From assembly GCF_047511655.1 (NCBI RefSeq), contig NC_133401.1, positions 46,147,570 through 46,211,569 on the forward strand: a DNA stretch of 64,000 bases, read 5' to 3'. The notes beneath the pieces are model-generated. The model was not told where the DNA came from. It ran no database searches and saw only the letters and a program-made list of their open reading frames with translations. Made by a program: the position numbers and the translations under genes. Of this stretch, positions 1-11,935 are shown one piece after another (position 1 is the stretch's first letter; each line of letters opens with the position of its first letter). Source of the DNA: Castor canadensis (Eukaryota > Chordata > Mammalia > Rodentia > Castoridae).

Positions 1-94
1 AGCCACTCCACTAGTCCTCCTTATCTCTTTTATTGAGAAATTTTTTAGGAGCATAGTAGTAGTGAATTGGATTTGAAAAACCTCTCTTTGTCTC

Positions 95-178
95 CCCCCC
101 CTTAGTACTGAGGATCAAACCCAGTGCTCTGGGCATGCTAGGCTCTGGTGCTGTATCTCTGAGTCACACCCCCAGCAC
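95..178 (-). repeat. ID-type SINE (tRNA-derived), antisense
   Basis: On the minus strand this reads as a degraded ID-like unit: a tRNA-like body with the remains of a B box (plus-strand ggatcaaaccc is its reverse complement) and the conserved core that in the plus orientation reads gcatgctaggc. Poly-C and poly-T runs lie on the left, where a SINE tail would be expected. It is clearly diverged, and no target-site duplication was found. Confidence 0.6.
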
Positions 179-180
179 AC

Positions 181-3100
181 CCTTTTACCACTTTGCAACT
201 ACTAAGTAACAAACATGTTAATCGTTCCAACCCTTCTTTGTCTTATACATAAAAATAAGGTTAATACTACCAATTAAAATTCATTTATAAAAATGGATCA
301 GGTACTTAGCACAGTGCCTGAAAAACAGCAACCATTTAATACTCATTAGATGCTATCGTGGTAATAATATTATCTTGTTGATATAGTATTATTAATTCTG
401 GAGTTAGTGGGAAGGAAAGGAAGGAGGGAAAGAAGGAGAGATAAACATTTCAAATGAAGGAAGGGTAAATTCATATTTGATAAAACACATCTTTATCAGG
501 GGATGTAAAGGAACAGAGGAAAATATCACTGAAGGTACAAAATACATGGAAAGAAAGAAATCTAAATTTAAAGATAGTCATATCAAATGTTGTTGATTTT
601 CTCCATAACAAAAGAAAGTCATCCATTGACAAAGAGTATGTAAGTGTGGGAATTCAGGGAACAGGATGTTCCTTTATCTATTTGTCCATCTATCCATCTG
701 GCATCCATCCATCTATCCATCCAATTTCTTATTTGTCACAACATGTTTTAAATGTAATGAGGCAGGAAAAAGTACGAAGTGCTTTATATATTTCATATTT
801 TTGAAACTTCATTATATCCTTATGAAACATATTTTAAAGCTGGAAAAGTTAGGGGTTGCCCCTCTCTTTGTGCCAGGTCCATGTTGCTATTCTTACTAGA
901 TAAGCAAACAAACAAACAAACAAACAAACAAAAAGGATTTTGAAGAACACTATCTTGTAGAAAGAAATTTAAGGAGAAATTCTCCTCAGAAATCTGAAAA
1001 AATGAATTAGTGACAGACTGAGAAATGTGATACCTTGGCTTCCTGCAGAAGTAGACCAAAGTCCCAGAGAGAGGGAATAGAGACTTCCCAGAGTCAAATG
1101 GTGCCAGGGTCAGGTCCTGGCACGAAGAAATACTTAGGAGCTGCTACTCATACTCACACACCTACCCGATGGCCAGCAAACCAGCTACAAAGCAAGTAGT
1201 GTAGAAATTAACAAAATTGTTGAGTGTTTTGTCTCCAACTTGCTTGTGTTCTGATGACAGCTGGAAATCCCTAAGTATTGGACTCATAAGCAGTCCTTTT
1301 ACTTGTCTTCTGTTAATTGGAAAAAGAAAATGTTCACTGAGTTGTCTGTTAGGATTTCAGCTTGGAATAGATGGCATGTTTACGTTAACATAATTAGGAC
1401 CAGTTTTAGAAAGGACAAGATAGGGTTAGGAAAACCACAAAGGCTAATGTAATACTTTAGAGCTATGGTCAGTGGACCTGTTCCTCCTTCTAGGACTCAA
1501 AGAATAAGAAAAAGAATTGCCACTGAGAGTCATGTGAGAGGGCCACAGTGAGAAGGCTGTGACTTTCAGTTCTGCTTCACAAATAGGAATATTGAAAATG
1601 ACTATTCCAACTTCAATTTTCTCCATGCTTATCAACCCCTGCTAGGACTTTCTATTGACCAAACCTAACCAGAAGCAGGGAGCTAGGGACCCCACTGATA
1701 GAACCCCCAAAGTCAGCCTTGCAGAGCAGAGAGTGGAGTGGGGATCAGCATGGAGCCAGGGCATGGAGGATAAACAGAAGATATGCATGCAGGTAGAACC
1801 CCACAGTAATATCTTCCTGCTTGGATACTCTTTTCATGATTGTTTGCCACTCTGAGATGTTTGCTTGAAGGGAGGTGCTCAAGTAGTTAGATTGAAATCA
1901 GAGACCAGAATCTCCTCACTGCTTGGTACTCTTTCTAGGACCTCTTTTGGAAGGCTGACACGATTGAACTACACCTGACTCAATTCAACTCATGAAGGAG
2001 ATGGGTCAATATGCTGGATATTGAGCCAGTGGGGGGAAAACCAAGTAAGTGATCCTTGTCAAAAAAGGAATACTTAGGTCATGTTTTTGTGAAATCCCTT
2101 TGTTCTACTGAAGCCTTACCCTGAAGATCTGGGTCTTCACATAGGAAAGTGGAGCTTCCCTGGGTGAAATAGAAATGGAATGGAGAGGACAGGGAGTGTG
2201 GAGGCCTCTAAGAACTTTTGGCTACAGCTATTGGGAGGGGCACAGTTTTAAAACATGTGCTCCTTTCAAAGTTCTCCTTACGAAGTCAATGTGTGGCCAA
2301 TGGCCATACCAGTCTCAAAATTAGATCACCTTCCTCTTAGTCTCATAATTTTCCCAGCTTCCTTTGCTGCTGTAGCAGAGAAGAGACTGTTTTTCCTTTC
2401 ATTGAGATGTTCTGTATGCACAGGCTGTCTTCCCCATAGTGCATTTGCTTCTTTGGTGATGAGGCAGGAGAGCTACCCACACAATCTGCTCATGGTATCA
2501 AGTGTGCAGAGCTCTCCTGCTTCTTTGAAGCTGTGGCACTCTATGTGGGCAGTTAATGTGGGCACAGCAGCCTTTGGTGGTGTCCTTTCAGTCTGATGTG
2601 GCTTTTAATTGCTACATTTTTCCTTGCAGTAATTCTTTTAATTATGTTTTCTAGGTCCTGACTGAGTGTGACATTAGTTGTCATTTTGTCATATTAATTT
2701 TGCTGATTTGGTTTTGAAGGAACTGCTCCTGCAGTTTCCTGAGGCTTCTGCAGAGGGCTGCATAGAGCTGGCAATATAGCTGCATAGCTAGGACTTTGCC
2801 CACACTGAGCCTGGGTGGGCAGCCTTCTACATGTAGTGAATGCTGCTCCTATGGATCCACACACTTAGAAATAATTCCTGTAAAAATGAAGCAACTAGAC
2901 TTACCCAACTTTAAAGAAACCAAGATAATACTGTTAGAATGAATGAGCAATTTTAGTAAATTATACTTTTATGTTGTGCCAGCATCTACTTCAAATCTGA
3001 GGGGAACATTTTCATATCAGAATCGGGACTTAGTGACTCTGGACTCAGTTTCCTCTCTCTTACCACTTCTTCAACATGGTCAGTCCAGTTGTCTGCCTCA

Positions 3101-3705
3101 TACAAGTGCCTCCTAGAGCCTACCTCCTTGTGGGACAGCTATATACAATCTACTTGACTCAATTCTGTCACCCTCACCCGCATATATACCTTCTGTGGAT
3201 TGTGCACATGTGACATTTCAGTCAGTGTGACCTCTCAGAACTTGTGCCTGATTACTTAAAACCCATCAACTAGAACTTCCCATGGAAAACCTGCATGGGT
3301 GATACTCTGGACCTCCTTGTAGACTTGACCCACAGGTCTCTTTCTTTCTATTTTGCTCCCCACCCACTGGTTGAGCATGTGTCTCTCAGATGTCTCCTCC
3401 TTCCTGATGGCCCTGTGAAGTGCATTCCCCTATTTTCTCTGGGATCTTTAAGTAACAAAGTGTGCTGTTACTCCATGTGTCTCTCTGACTGACACATCCA
3501 TCCAAGAAGGCCATCTTGGTCAGAATAAGCTGGATGAAGGTAAGACAAGAACCACCTGCCACTATGAGCAAGTTCCTTGTAAAAGAAGGACCAAATTAGA
3601 TTAAGAAAACTGCAACTTTATAGAAACCAAATTCTGTGATATAATTATTATTTGTGTTATATTCAAGTTTAAAAAAGATTTCTATTTTAAACTTATTTTA
3701 TTATT
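181..3705. other. Unassigned DNA, no gene seen
   Basis: I see no exon-like open frame or RNA gene. The stretch includes a short TCCA/TCTA-type repeat near 676-722 and an (AAAC)n run at 904-931. Open frames here are short; the longest, 113 codons at 2255-2596, resembles nothing I recognise. A segment near 3041-3105 resembles one near 7848-7915 (agactc.gtttcc and acttcttcaac.tggtc), so both may be copies of one old repeat. Confidence 0.5.
904..931. repeat. (AAAC)n microsatellite
   Basis: About seven tandem copies of a tetranucleotide (caaa/aaac), ending in a short A run. It could be the remnant of a SINE tail, but no SINE body is visible beside it. Confidence 0.9.
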
Positions 3706-3725
3706 AAAAAACAGGTAAGATTTTT
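3706..3725. repeat. Target-site duplication, left copy, of L1 at 3.7-6.8 kb
   Basis: A 20-bp direct repeat, A-run then caggtaagat then T-run. It recurs exactly at 6838-6857 on the other side of the truncated L1. The length and A-rich start fit L1 endonuclease-primed integration. Confidence 0.88.
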
Positions 3726-6700
3726 TTATTTATTGTTTTATTATTCATATGTGCATATAAGGCTTGGGTCATTTCTCCCCCCTGCCCCCACCCCCTCCCT
3801 TACCACCCACTCTGCCCCCTCCCTCTCCCCCCACCCCCTCAATACCAGCAGACACTATTTTGCTCTTATCTCTAATTGTGTTGTAGAGAGAGTATAAGCA
3901 ATAATAGGAAGGAACAAGGGTTTTTGCTGGTTAAGATAAGGATAGCTATACAGGGAGTTGACTCACATTGATTTCCTGTGCATGTGTGTTACCTTCTAGG
4001 TTAATTCTTTTTGATCTAACCTTTTCTCTAGTTCCTGGTCCCCTTTTCCTATTGGACTCAGTTGCTTTTAAGGTATCTGCTTTAGTTTCTCTGCATTAAG
4101 GGCAACAAATGCTAGCTAGTTTTTTAGGTGCCTTACCTATCTTCACCCCTCCCTTGTGTGCTCTCGCTTTTATCATGTGCTCATAGTCCAATCCCCTTGT
4201 TGTGTTTGCCCTTGATCTAATGTCCACATATGAGGGAGAACATACGACTTTTGGTCTTTTGGGCCAGGCTAACCTCACTCAGAAAGATGTTCTCCAATTC
4301 CATCCATTTACCAGCGAATGATAACATTTCGTTCTTCTTCATGGCTGCATAAAATTCCATTGTGTATAGATACCACATTTTCTTAATCCATTCGTCAGTG
4401 GTGGGGCATCTTGGCTGTTTCCATAACTTGGCTATTGTGAACAGTGCTGCAGTAAACATGGATGTGCAGGTGCCTCTGGAGTTACCTGTGTCACAGTCTT
4501 TTGGGTATATCCCCAAGAGTGGTATTGCTGGAACAAATGGTAGATCAATGTTTAGATTTTTAAGTAGCCTCCAAATTTTTTTCCAGAGTGGTTGTACTAG
4601 TTTACATTCCCACCAACAGTGTAAGAGGGTTCCTTTTTCCCCCGCATCCTCACCAATACCTGTTGGTGGTGGTGTTGCTAATGATGGCTATTCTAACAGG
4701 GGTGAGGTGGAATCTTAGTGTGGTTTTAATATGCATTTCCTTTATTTCTAGAGATGGTGAGCATTTTTTCATGTGTTTTTTGGCCATTTGAATTTCTTCT
4801 TTTGAGAAAGTTCTGTTTAGTTCACTTGCCCATTTCTTTATTGGTTCATTAGTTTTAGGAGAATTTAGTTTTTTAAGTTCCCTATATATTCTGGTTATCA
4901 ATCCTTTGTCTGATGTGTAGCTGGCAAATATTTTCTCCCACTCTGTGGGTGTTCTCTTCAGTTTAGAGACCATTTCTTGTGATGAACAGAAGCTTTTGAG
5001 TTTTATGAGGTCCCACTTATCTATGCTATCTCTTAGTTGCTGTGCTGCTGGGGTTCTGTTGAGAAAGTTCTTACCTATACCTATTAATTCCAGAGTATTT
5101 CCCACTCTTTCCTGTATCCACTTTAGAGTTTGTGGTCTGATATTAAGATCCTTGATCCATTTTGAGTTAATATTGGTATAGGGTGATATACATGGATCTA
5201 GTTTCAGTTTTTTGCATACTGCTAACCAGTTTTCCCAGCAGTTTTTGTTGAAGAGGCTGCTATTTCTTCATCGTATATTTTTAGCTCCTTTGTCAAAGAC
5301 AAGTTGGTTATAGTTGTGTGGCTTCATATCTGGGTCCTCTATTCTGTTCCACTGGTCTTTATGTCTGTTTTTGTGCCAGTACCATGCTGTTTTTATCGTT
5401 ATTGCTTTGTAATATAGTTTGAAGTCAGGTATTGTGATACCTCCAGCATTGTTCTTTTGACTGAGTATTGCCTTGGCTATTCGTGGCCTCTTGTGTTTCC
5501 ATATAAATTTAACAGTAGATTTTTCATTCTCTTTAATGAATGTCATTGGAATTTTGATGGGAATTGCATTAAACATGTAGGTTACTTTTAGGAGTAGCGA
5601 CATTTTTACTGTGTTGATTCTACCAATCCACGAGCATGGGAGATCTCTCCACTTTCTATAGTCTTCCTCAGTATCTTTCTTCAGAAGTGTATAGTTTTCC
5701 TTGTAGAGGTCTTTCACATCTTTTGTTAGGTTTACACCTAGGTATTTGATTTTTTTTGAGGCTATTGTAAATGGAATTGTTTTCATACATTCTTTTTCAG
5801 TTTGCTCATTGTTAGTGAATAGAAATGCTAATGATTTTTCTATGTTGATTTTATATCCTGCTACCTTGCTGTAGCAATTGATGATGTCTAGAAGCTTCTG
5901 AGTAGAGTTTTTTGGGTCTTTAAGGTATAGGATCATGTCATCTGCAAATAGGGATATTTTGACGGTTCTTTACCTATTTGTATTCCTTTTATTCCTTCTT
6001 CTTGCCTAATTGCTCTGGCTAGGAATTCCAATACTGTAATGAATAGGACTGGAGATAGTGGGCATCCTTGTCTGGTTCCTGATTTTAGAGGGAATGGTTT
6101 CAGTTTTTCTCCATTAAGTATAATGCTGGCTGTAGGTTTGTCATATATAGCTTTTATAATGTTGAGGTACTTTCCTTCTATTCCTAGTTTTCCTAGAGCT
6201 TTTATCATGAAATGGTGTTGGATCTTATCAAAGGCTTTTTCTGCATCTATTGAGATGATCAAGTGGTTTTTGTGTTTGCTTCTGTTAATGTGGTTTATTA
6301 CGTTTATTGATTTTCGTATGTTGAACCACCCCTGCATTCCTGGGACGAAGCCTCCTTGGTAGTGGTGAATGATCTTTTTGATGTGTTGTTGAATTTGGTT
6401 TGCCATTATTTTGTTGAGGATTTTTGCATCAATGTTCATTAAGGAGATTGGCCTGTAGTTCTCCTTTTTGCAGGTGTCTTTGACTGGTTTTGGGATAAGT
6501 GTAATACTGGCTTCATAAAATGTGTTCGGCAGTTTTCCTTCCCTTTTTATTTCGTGGAACAGTTTAAGGAGGGTTGGTATCAGTTCTTCTTTAAAGGTCT
6601 GATAGAATTCAGCAGAGACTCCATCAGGTCCTGGACTTTTCTTTTTGGGGAGACTCTTGATTGCTGCTTCAATTTCATTTTGTGTTATAGATCTATTCAG

Positions 6701-6837
6701 GTGATTAATTTCCTCTTGGTTCAGTTTTGGATGATAATATGTATCTAGAAATCTGTCTATTTCTTTAAGATTTCAAATTTATTTGAATATAGGTTCTTGA
6801 AGTAGTCTCTAATGATTTCCTGGACTTCCATGGTGAA
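3726..6837 (-). mobile_element. LINE-1, 5'-truncated, minus strand
   Basis: This 3.1-kb L1 lies between exact 20-bp duplications (3706-3725 and 6838-6857). Read on the minus strand it starts inside ORF2 upstream of the reverse transcriptase, carries the rest of ORF2 to a stop at 4217, then a 3' UTR with a G-rich tract (C-rich on the plus strand at about 3776-3840) and a short A tail (T-rich at 3721-3745). It closely matches the 3' half of the full-length L1 at 38.1-45.2 kb, so both belong to one family. Truncation at the 5' end is the usual outcome of incomplete reverse transcription. Confidence 0.93.
4217..6830 (-). pseudogene. L1 ORF2 fragment (RT and C-terminal domains), broken
   Basis: L1 ORF2 encodes endonuclease, reverse transcriptase and a Cys-rich C-terminus used in target-primed reverse transcription. 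Here the endonuclease is absent. The remaining frame falls into open pieces at about 6439-5933, 5936-5268, 5105-4650 and 4516-4217. A frameshift lies just upstream of the catalytic FADD motif near 5935-5955. The fingers/palm region and the C-terminal tail ending in FSLICGH are still recognisable. It cannot make a working protein. Confidence 0.9.
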
Positions 6838-6857
6838 AAAAAACAGGTAAGATTTTT
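6838..6857. repeat. Target-site duplication, right copy, of L1 at 3.7-6.8 kb
   Basis: Exact partner of the 20-bp repeat at 3706-3725. It lies where ORF2 sequence stops and unrelated DNA resumes, which marks the 5' truncation point of the L1. Confidence 0.88.
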
Positions 6858-7919
6858 AAAGGGTTTTTATTAAGATAATATCTTAATAAATCAACAAATT
6901 AAAAAGATAATTTCTCTGATTCATAGTCTTTTGTGTTTGTATCTATAGTTGAAAAGGAAAGCTGGTATGCATTTTTTCTCATCAATGAAATCTGTCTCAG
7001 CATTCTCTTAATCCAAGTCTCTGTGCTAAAAAAAAAAAAAAAACCCAAAAAACACAACCCAAAGTTCTTGTGATGCAGCCCATCTCTATTGGTTACAAAG
7101 GGAATTCCTCAGAGACCTTTAAATCATCCTCTCTTCCCCAGGGATAGAATTCAAGACCCCAGGGTAATACTGTTGATAGTAGTAATAAATGTACAGCATT
7201 TTCTATGGATTTTAGCAACGAATTTTACTTTCTTGTCTTTAATCTTTTATAGATCTTTGAAAGCATATCAACATCAATCTGTACATTCTAGCATTTTGTT
7301 CATTTATTTACCTGTTCAACAGATTTTTTTGAGTGCTTATTAGTTGTCAAATACTGAGCTAGGTGCCAGGGATACAAAAGAACAAGGGCATATGAGAGTG
7401 AATAACTAGGAGAATCTCACAGACTGTTAATCAAGATGGGCTAAACTATGTTCTGGTGAAGAAACTACAAATCTCAAAGTTTTAGTGGTTAATGCAGCAA
7501 AGGTTTATTTCTCACTCATGTTACAGTGTTTCTACCATCATGAAGTTCTTTGTTTTAAGCTGAATAAACAAAAGAGAGAGTATCAAGAATCCCTCTTAGT
7601 AATAACTACTTCAGATGAGGGTGACATCATCACTCCCAGCCAGTGGAGTCACAGAGCCTCATCCTGTAGCAAGAAAGATGGAAAATTGTGAGGAAAGACT
7701 TGGACTGTGGGTGGGCATTACTGACTGCCACATCTGACGCACAGATCAAGAACTGTATCTCTGAGGAAGGGACATTTAAGCTAAGGTACTTGTGAGAGTA
7801 CAAAAAAAAAGCACTAAAAAATTCTTGTCTAGTTTTTGCACAGAGGAGACTCGGTTTCCGGTCTCATTCTGCTTCCTTCTACCTACTTCTTCAACGTGGT
7901 CGATGCACTTGTCTAAGAC
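6858..7919. other. Unassigned DNA, no gene seen
   Basis: No gene was recognised. An A run at 7028-7044 may be a relic retroposon tail. The stretch around 7320-7385 resembles the MIR/L2-type phrase in which a 'gtgcc-aggcact' core precedes a purine-rich stretch, but it is too short to name. Confidence 0.45.
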
Positions 7920-8690
7920 ATTCGTGAGAGTGCGTTGAAGCATGTGGAAAACATTTCAACTGGAGGGAACATCACATGTGAGACTGTGAGGTGGTAAAGA
8001 GCCTGACACACTGAAGGGATTACAAAACGGCCATGTGACTATAGTAGAAAGAGAGTAGGTAGTGGAATCTGGTGGAAAGGGGGAAGAAGCCAGATCGTTT
8101 AGGACCAGCTCATGCAGGCAATGGTAAAGATTTTAGATTTTTTGCACAAAATGCAAGAGAAATCCAATGAATTTTAAGCAAAGGGGTGGTATTGGGATGC
8201 TTGTGTTTAAACTATCGTTCTGACTGCCACATGAAAAATTTATTGGAGAGGTTACGAATAGGTCTTGGAGACTTGTTCAGATGTTTTCAGAAGTGCTAGT
8301 GTGTCCCCAGGGTCTGTGTGTGATGTGGAGGGTGAGGGAAAGAAGGTATCTGATAACCCTAGGTTTCTTACAGGAGCAACTCTTGATCTAAGAAATGTAG
8401 GAAGCACAGCAAACAAGTTATATATGTGGGGAGCAGAGGGCAGTGAGCCATCAAATATTCAGTCAGAGATACATGGAGTAGGGGCTGCTTGTTAGGTATC
8501 TAAATGGAGAGGAGGATGAGTGAGTTAGATACAGTTTATGGAACTTTAAATGTAAGTGGGGATTAGAATTATACATTGGAAGTCCTTGATTGATAGTTAG
8601 TAATTAAAACCATGGACAGGGATGGAAGTGCCTCAAGAGAAGAGAAGATGGCTCAAGACTGATCCTGACACACTTAACAGTGAAAGGCTA
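7920..8690 (+). repeat. Old mammalian interspersed repeat, family not assigned
   Basis: The sequence contains the order of phrases typical of a common ancient mammalian repeat: 'gcatgtggaaaac' then 'ttttaagcaaaggggtgg' then a segment about a fixed-length decline in signal and a long purine-rich 3' part with 'aggtttctta' and 'aaatggagaggagg'. A second copy of the first half is at 18225-18560 in the same orientation. I recognise the pattern but cannot give the family name. Confidence 0.45.
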
Positions 8691-10365
8691 GGAGGAGTGG
8701 ACAAAAGAGCAAAATGAAAGAGCTAGAGAGGGAAGAGGAAAACCCAGATGTAAGGTTAAACGGAAGAGCAGGTTTCAAAGGATTCTTTTGGGGAAAGCTG
8801 ATGAGGGGTTGAGTAAGATAAGGGCAGGAAATGTCATTAAATGTCACTGGATCCAGCCCATGGAGGTTCTCAGTGACCTGAATGGAACAAGAGTAGCTTT
8901 GGTAGACTACTCTGACATCAGTTTTGGAAATCAACTTTCAGTTGTGTTTGGCTGAATTCCCTGAGCACCTCCTCTAGAAACTACATTAAAAAAACCCTTA
9001 TAGAAAGTTTCTATAGAATGGAACAGTGTTTAATAGAAGTGAATTTTAACTGTTTCCGTACACAGCAGACTCATACAAATGATGTAGCTTTCTGAAGTTT
9101 AATATTGGTGAAAAATGATTTTGAAAGTTTAAAAATTAGAATTCCATTGGAACAACTGCTATATAAAGTAAAACCATGTACTCTTTTAATATGCTTTTAA
9201 TTGGTCCCAAACTTAGTGTTTCCAATTTATCTCTTTATTTAAAATTAGAAAGTACAGAAAACCAGAGGGCAGAAAGCAGATACAATCAAGGAGATGAGTT
9301 AGAAGGATCTCCTATGAGACAAAATTAATTATGTGTAGACTGGATGAAAAAAATAAGAATGGGAACTTAATGATCCTCTAGTTGTGACTATAAAGAAATA
9401 CAGAAAGAGTGCTTACTGTGGCTCTTCATCTTCATTGGAGGGTCACACTGGGCTAGACTATCTCTGTAAGAGATAGCTGTTTTGATAATAAAAGCGGTTA
9501 GACTAGAAGTGATTAAAAAACTAAGGAAGATTATAAAAAGTATTGGGAATTTCCCATCCTATAACACATTTTGCAAGAGTTGGCATTCATCTGGGCTCTA
9601 TCATTCTTTAATGGGGTTTTCTGGGAATGGGAGATTATCATCCATCTCTGAGGGACCTCACACTGATAAGGGAAATAAACCAGCCAGAGCCTCTGATAAA
9701 GGGACTGAGCTCTTCTGGCCTTCTTCCCATAGCATCCTTCAGGCATGCCTTTATGATGATTAAAGAGCCAGGATTCTCTGAGATTGACTTTCAAACACTG
9801 GGGAGGCCTGGGATTTGGGAGTTTTTGAGTATTTTCTTTTGTCCTATTTATTGAAGTTGGTTCAACCTTCAGTAGAAGGCATTCTGACCTCTTCCAAATG
9901 GACATCATTTCCTTTAATAAGACTTTTCCTAGTGGACCTACATCTCCAAGTTGTAGCTTTCCCTTGATATTCAGATTAACAGTAAACTGGTTTTGCAGCC
10001 CATGTGAGACAGAAGTCCACTCTCCCTTCAAAAGATCATGTGTCTAGTTCTTTCCTGGTCACCCTTCCCTTTGAACGGCTGGGCTGGGTTTCTCTTGCAA
10101 TTTCTTTAGCTACTTCAATAAAGCCTTTCTGTATTGTTGAGCTCCTTGTTATCTTGTGCATGGATACAACCTTTTCTTTAAATGTCCTCCAGCCAATGGA
10201 CACATAGTATTTTAAAACAGGCTTTACTGAGTTTCATAGTGACAAAGAGGAGTACGAGAGGTGGATTACACTGTAGAACAAGATAGAAACCTGAATATTT
10301 ATTTTGCTGCTTACGGAATCTATCTTTGTGCAGCATGAAGGCCCTCTGTTGACTCTTTTCTTCTT
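8691..10365. other. Unassigned DNA with a possible LTR-like end
   Basis: No gene was recognised. A minus-strand open frame of 166 codons (9531-10031) has no family features and is probably chance. Plus-strand sequence near 10115-10165 contains a caataaag polyadenylation-like signal followed by a U5-like T-rich stretch, which could be the end of an old LTR, but no matching start was found. Confidence 0.4.
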
Positions 10366-10447
10366 CTTTTGGGTGGTACTTGGGGTTGAACTCATGACGT
10401 TGGGCTTACTAGGCAGGTAGTCTACTGCTTGAGCCACACCTCTAGTC
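10366..10447 (-). repeat. ID-type SINE, antisense
   Basis: The plus strand shows ttggggttgaactcatgac, then a 'cttactaggcaggtag' core and 'ctactgcttgagccacacc'. This is the reverse complement of a tRNA-like SINE with A and B boxes. It has moderate decay and no clear duplication. Confidence 0.72.
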
Positions 10448-10597
10448 TGACTCTTTTCTTCACTCTGTACTGCCACCATGTTGCTTATCTCCCAAAATGG
10501 GAGCCCCCTTTCTCATCTCCACTTCCATAGATCTGGTACTTAGAAAGTACCACTTTCATCAACATTTCATACTATTATTATTACTATTAGTTTGTTT

Positions 10598-10712
10598 TAT
10601 TTTTTGAGGCAGGGTCTTACTATTTAGCCCAAGTTTGCCTTGGACTCACAATCCTCCTATCTCAGCCTCCCTAGTGCTAAGATTATGGACATGTATCACC
10701 ATGCCTGGCTAG
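10598..10712 (-). repeat. B1-like SINE (7SL-derived), antisense
   Basis: The plus strand carries the antisense B1/Alu-monomer order: 'gaggcagggtcttac', 'agcccaagtttgccttgg', 'ctcctatctcagcctccc' and 'accatgcctggcta'. This is the reverse complement of a pol III SINE derived from 7SL RNA. Confidence 0.85.
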
Positions 10713-11690
10713 TCACATTTTTCTGAGCAATTTAAGCTTTGTTACTTGTTGACTCAACTATGTAGTATTTGCATCCTTTGCAAAATGTCATTTGCTTTCC
10801 TTTGCAGAATCAAAGCACATTTAAGTGTCTTGTTTTGCATTTTCATCAGTAAAGCACTGGCCCTCAAAAGGCCCTTACAATTTTGAGATGGCAAGTCATT
10901 CTTGTGGTATTCAAAGGTCCCGAACCAAATTATTAAGCATATGTTTGCTGAAAGTACTTAAATTTTCCTTTCCTTGAGTCATTGTCTGCCAGTTTCAGCT
11001 AGTGGAAAATTTTTATTTCCAAGGAAATGTATGTGTGTGAACTTTCAGAGGTTAAAAAATAAATTTCTCCCCATTATGTTAATATTTGTGATGTTGCATA
11101 ATTTAGTGTTTCTTAGCAGGGGAGAATGTATGCACAAAAGCATACTCATAAAAGCATTTCTAGAAGAACTTCGGGGGAGGGTTTAGAAGGAGTGAACTTC
11201 ACTCCTAATCTGCCACATCCATCAGTGCTCACATCCTGATAATATTGCCTGTAGTCTCTCCAACATGTCTCTTCTTCCATTCTGCAATTACCTACATGAA
11301 GGCAGCCTGTGCTATTTTTGTATTACCAGCTCCTATTGAAGACTGGCAAATCAAGGTACTTGTCCAAAGGTCATGGCTTGACAAATGGATGGAAGAATGA
11401 AAGAGAAGGAATGAGTGTTGACAATAATTTGAGGGTAGAGTCTTAGGCAAGCAGGACTGAAGGGGCTGCCTTTTCCTCAGTGAAAACCTGTAACAGAGTA
11501 TGGGAGTTAAAAGGAAGACTCAGCAGATAAGCCTGAATTGAAAGAGGTAGAATGTCAAACCTGCAAAGGATGTTTATAGCTCACTTATGTAGTAGAAGGT
11601 CAGTGTGGCTTTCGAAAGATAGAAGGTTTTCATTTTTAAAAAGCTAAATTTGAGCCATAACAGGATAAGGGAATAAGTAATGATCAGCAT
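10713..11690. other. Unassigned DNA, no gene seen
   Basis: No exon, RNA gene or clear transposon was recognised. The end (about 11220-11400) has a weak L2-like character but was not assigned. Confidence 0.4.
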
Positions 11691-11694
11691 CATT

Positions 11695-11935
11695 TTTTTC
11701 TTAGACACTTGCTAAGGACCCAGCATTTCACACACACTCTTGCATTTAGTTCTTACCTCAGCTCCATACAGGTAGGTGTGCCATTCTCAGTCTACAGGTG
11801 GGGAAATTGAATTTTGGAGAAATTAACTAACTTGCCAAGGGTAACATGTGAAGAATGGAGTCAGAATTTGAACCCAGGTCTATCCGAATCTAGATACTGC
11901 TCTCTTAGCCTGAACTATTAACATATAAATAACAC
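11695..11935 (+). repeat. MIR SINE, sense
   Basis: The order of phrases matches the MIR family: a 'gctaaggacccagcatt' variant of the core, a segment of the 'acaggtgggga-attga' type, 'aactaacttgccaagggt', then 'gaatttgaacccaggtct' and 'ctctcttagcctgaac'. MIRs are ancient tRNA-derived SINEs shared by mammals. Confidence 0.8.

Noticed and set aside
680-722. Short direct repeats as a CRISPR-like array
   Set aside because: They are simple tetranucleotide repeats without spacers, in mammalian DNA.
2255-2596. 113-codon plus-strand open frame as a gene
   Set aside because: Composition and residues show no known motif, and no exon borders are visible.
4362-6362. Plus-strand frames of 80-118 codons within the first L1
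   Set aside because: They are shadows of the ORF2 sequence that lies on the minus strand.
9531-10031. 166-codon minus-strand open frame as a gene
   Set aside because: No start context, domain, signal or family pattern. It overlaps plus-strand open frames of similar length. Such lengths occur by chance in 64 kb of DNA.
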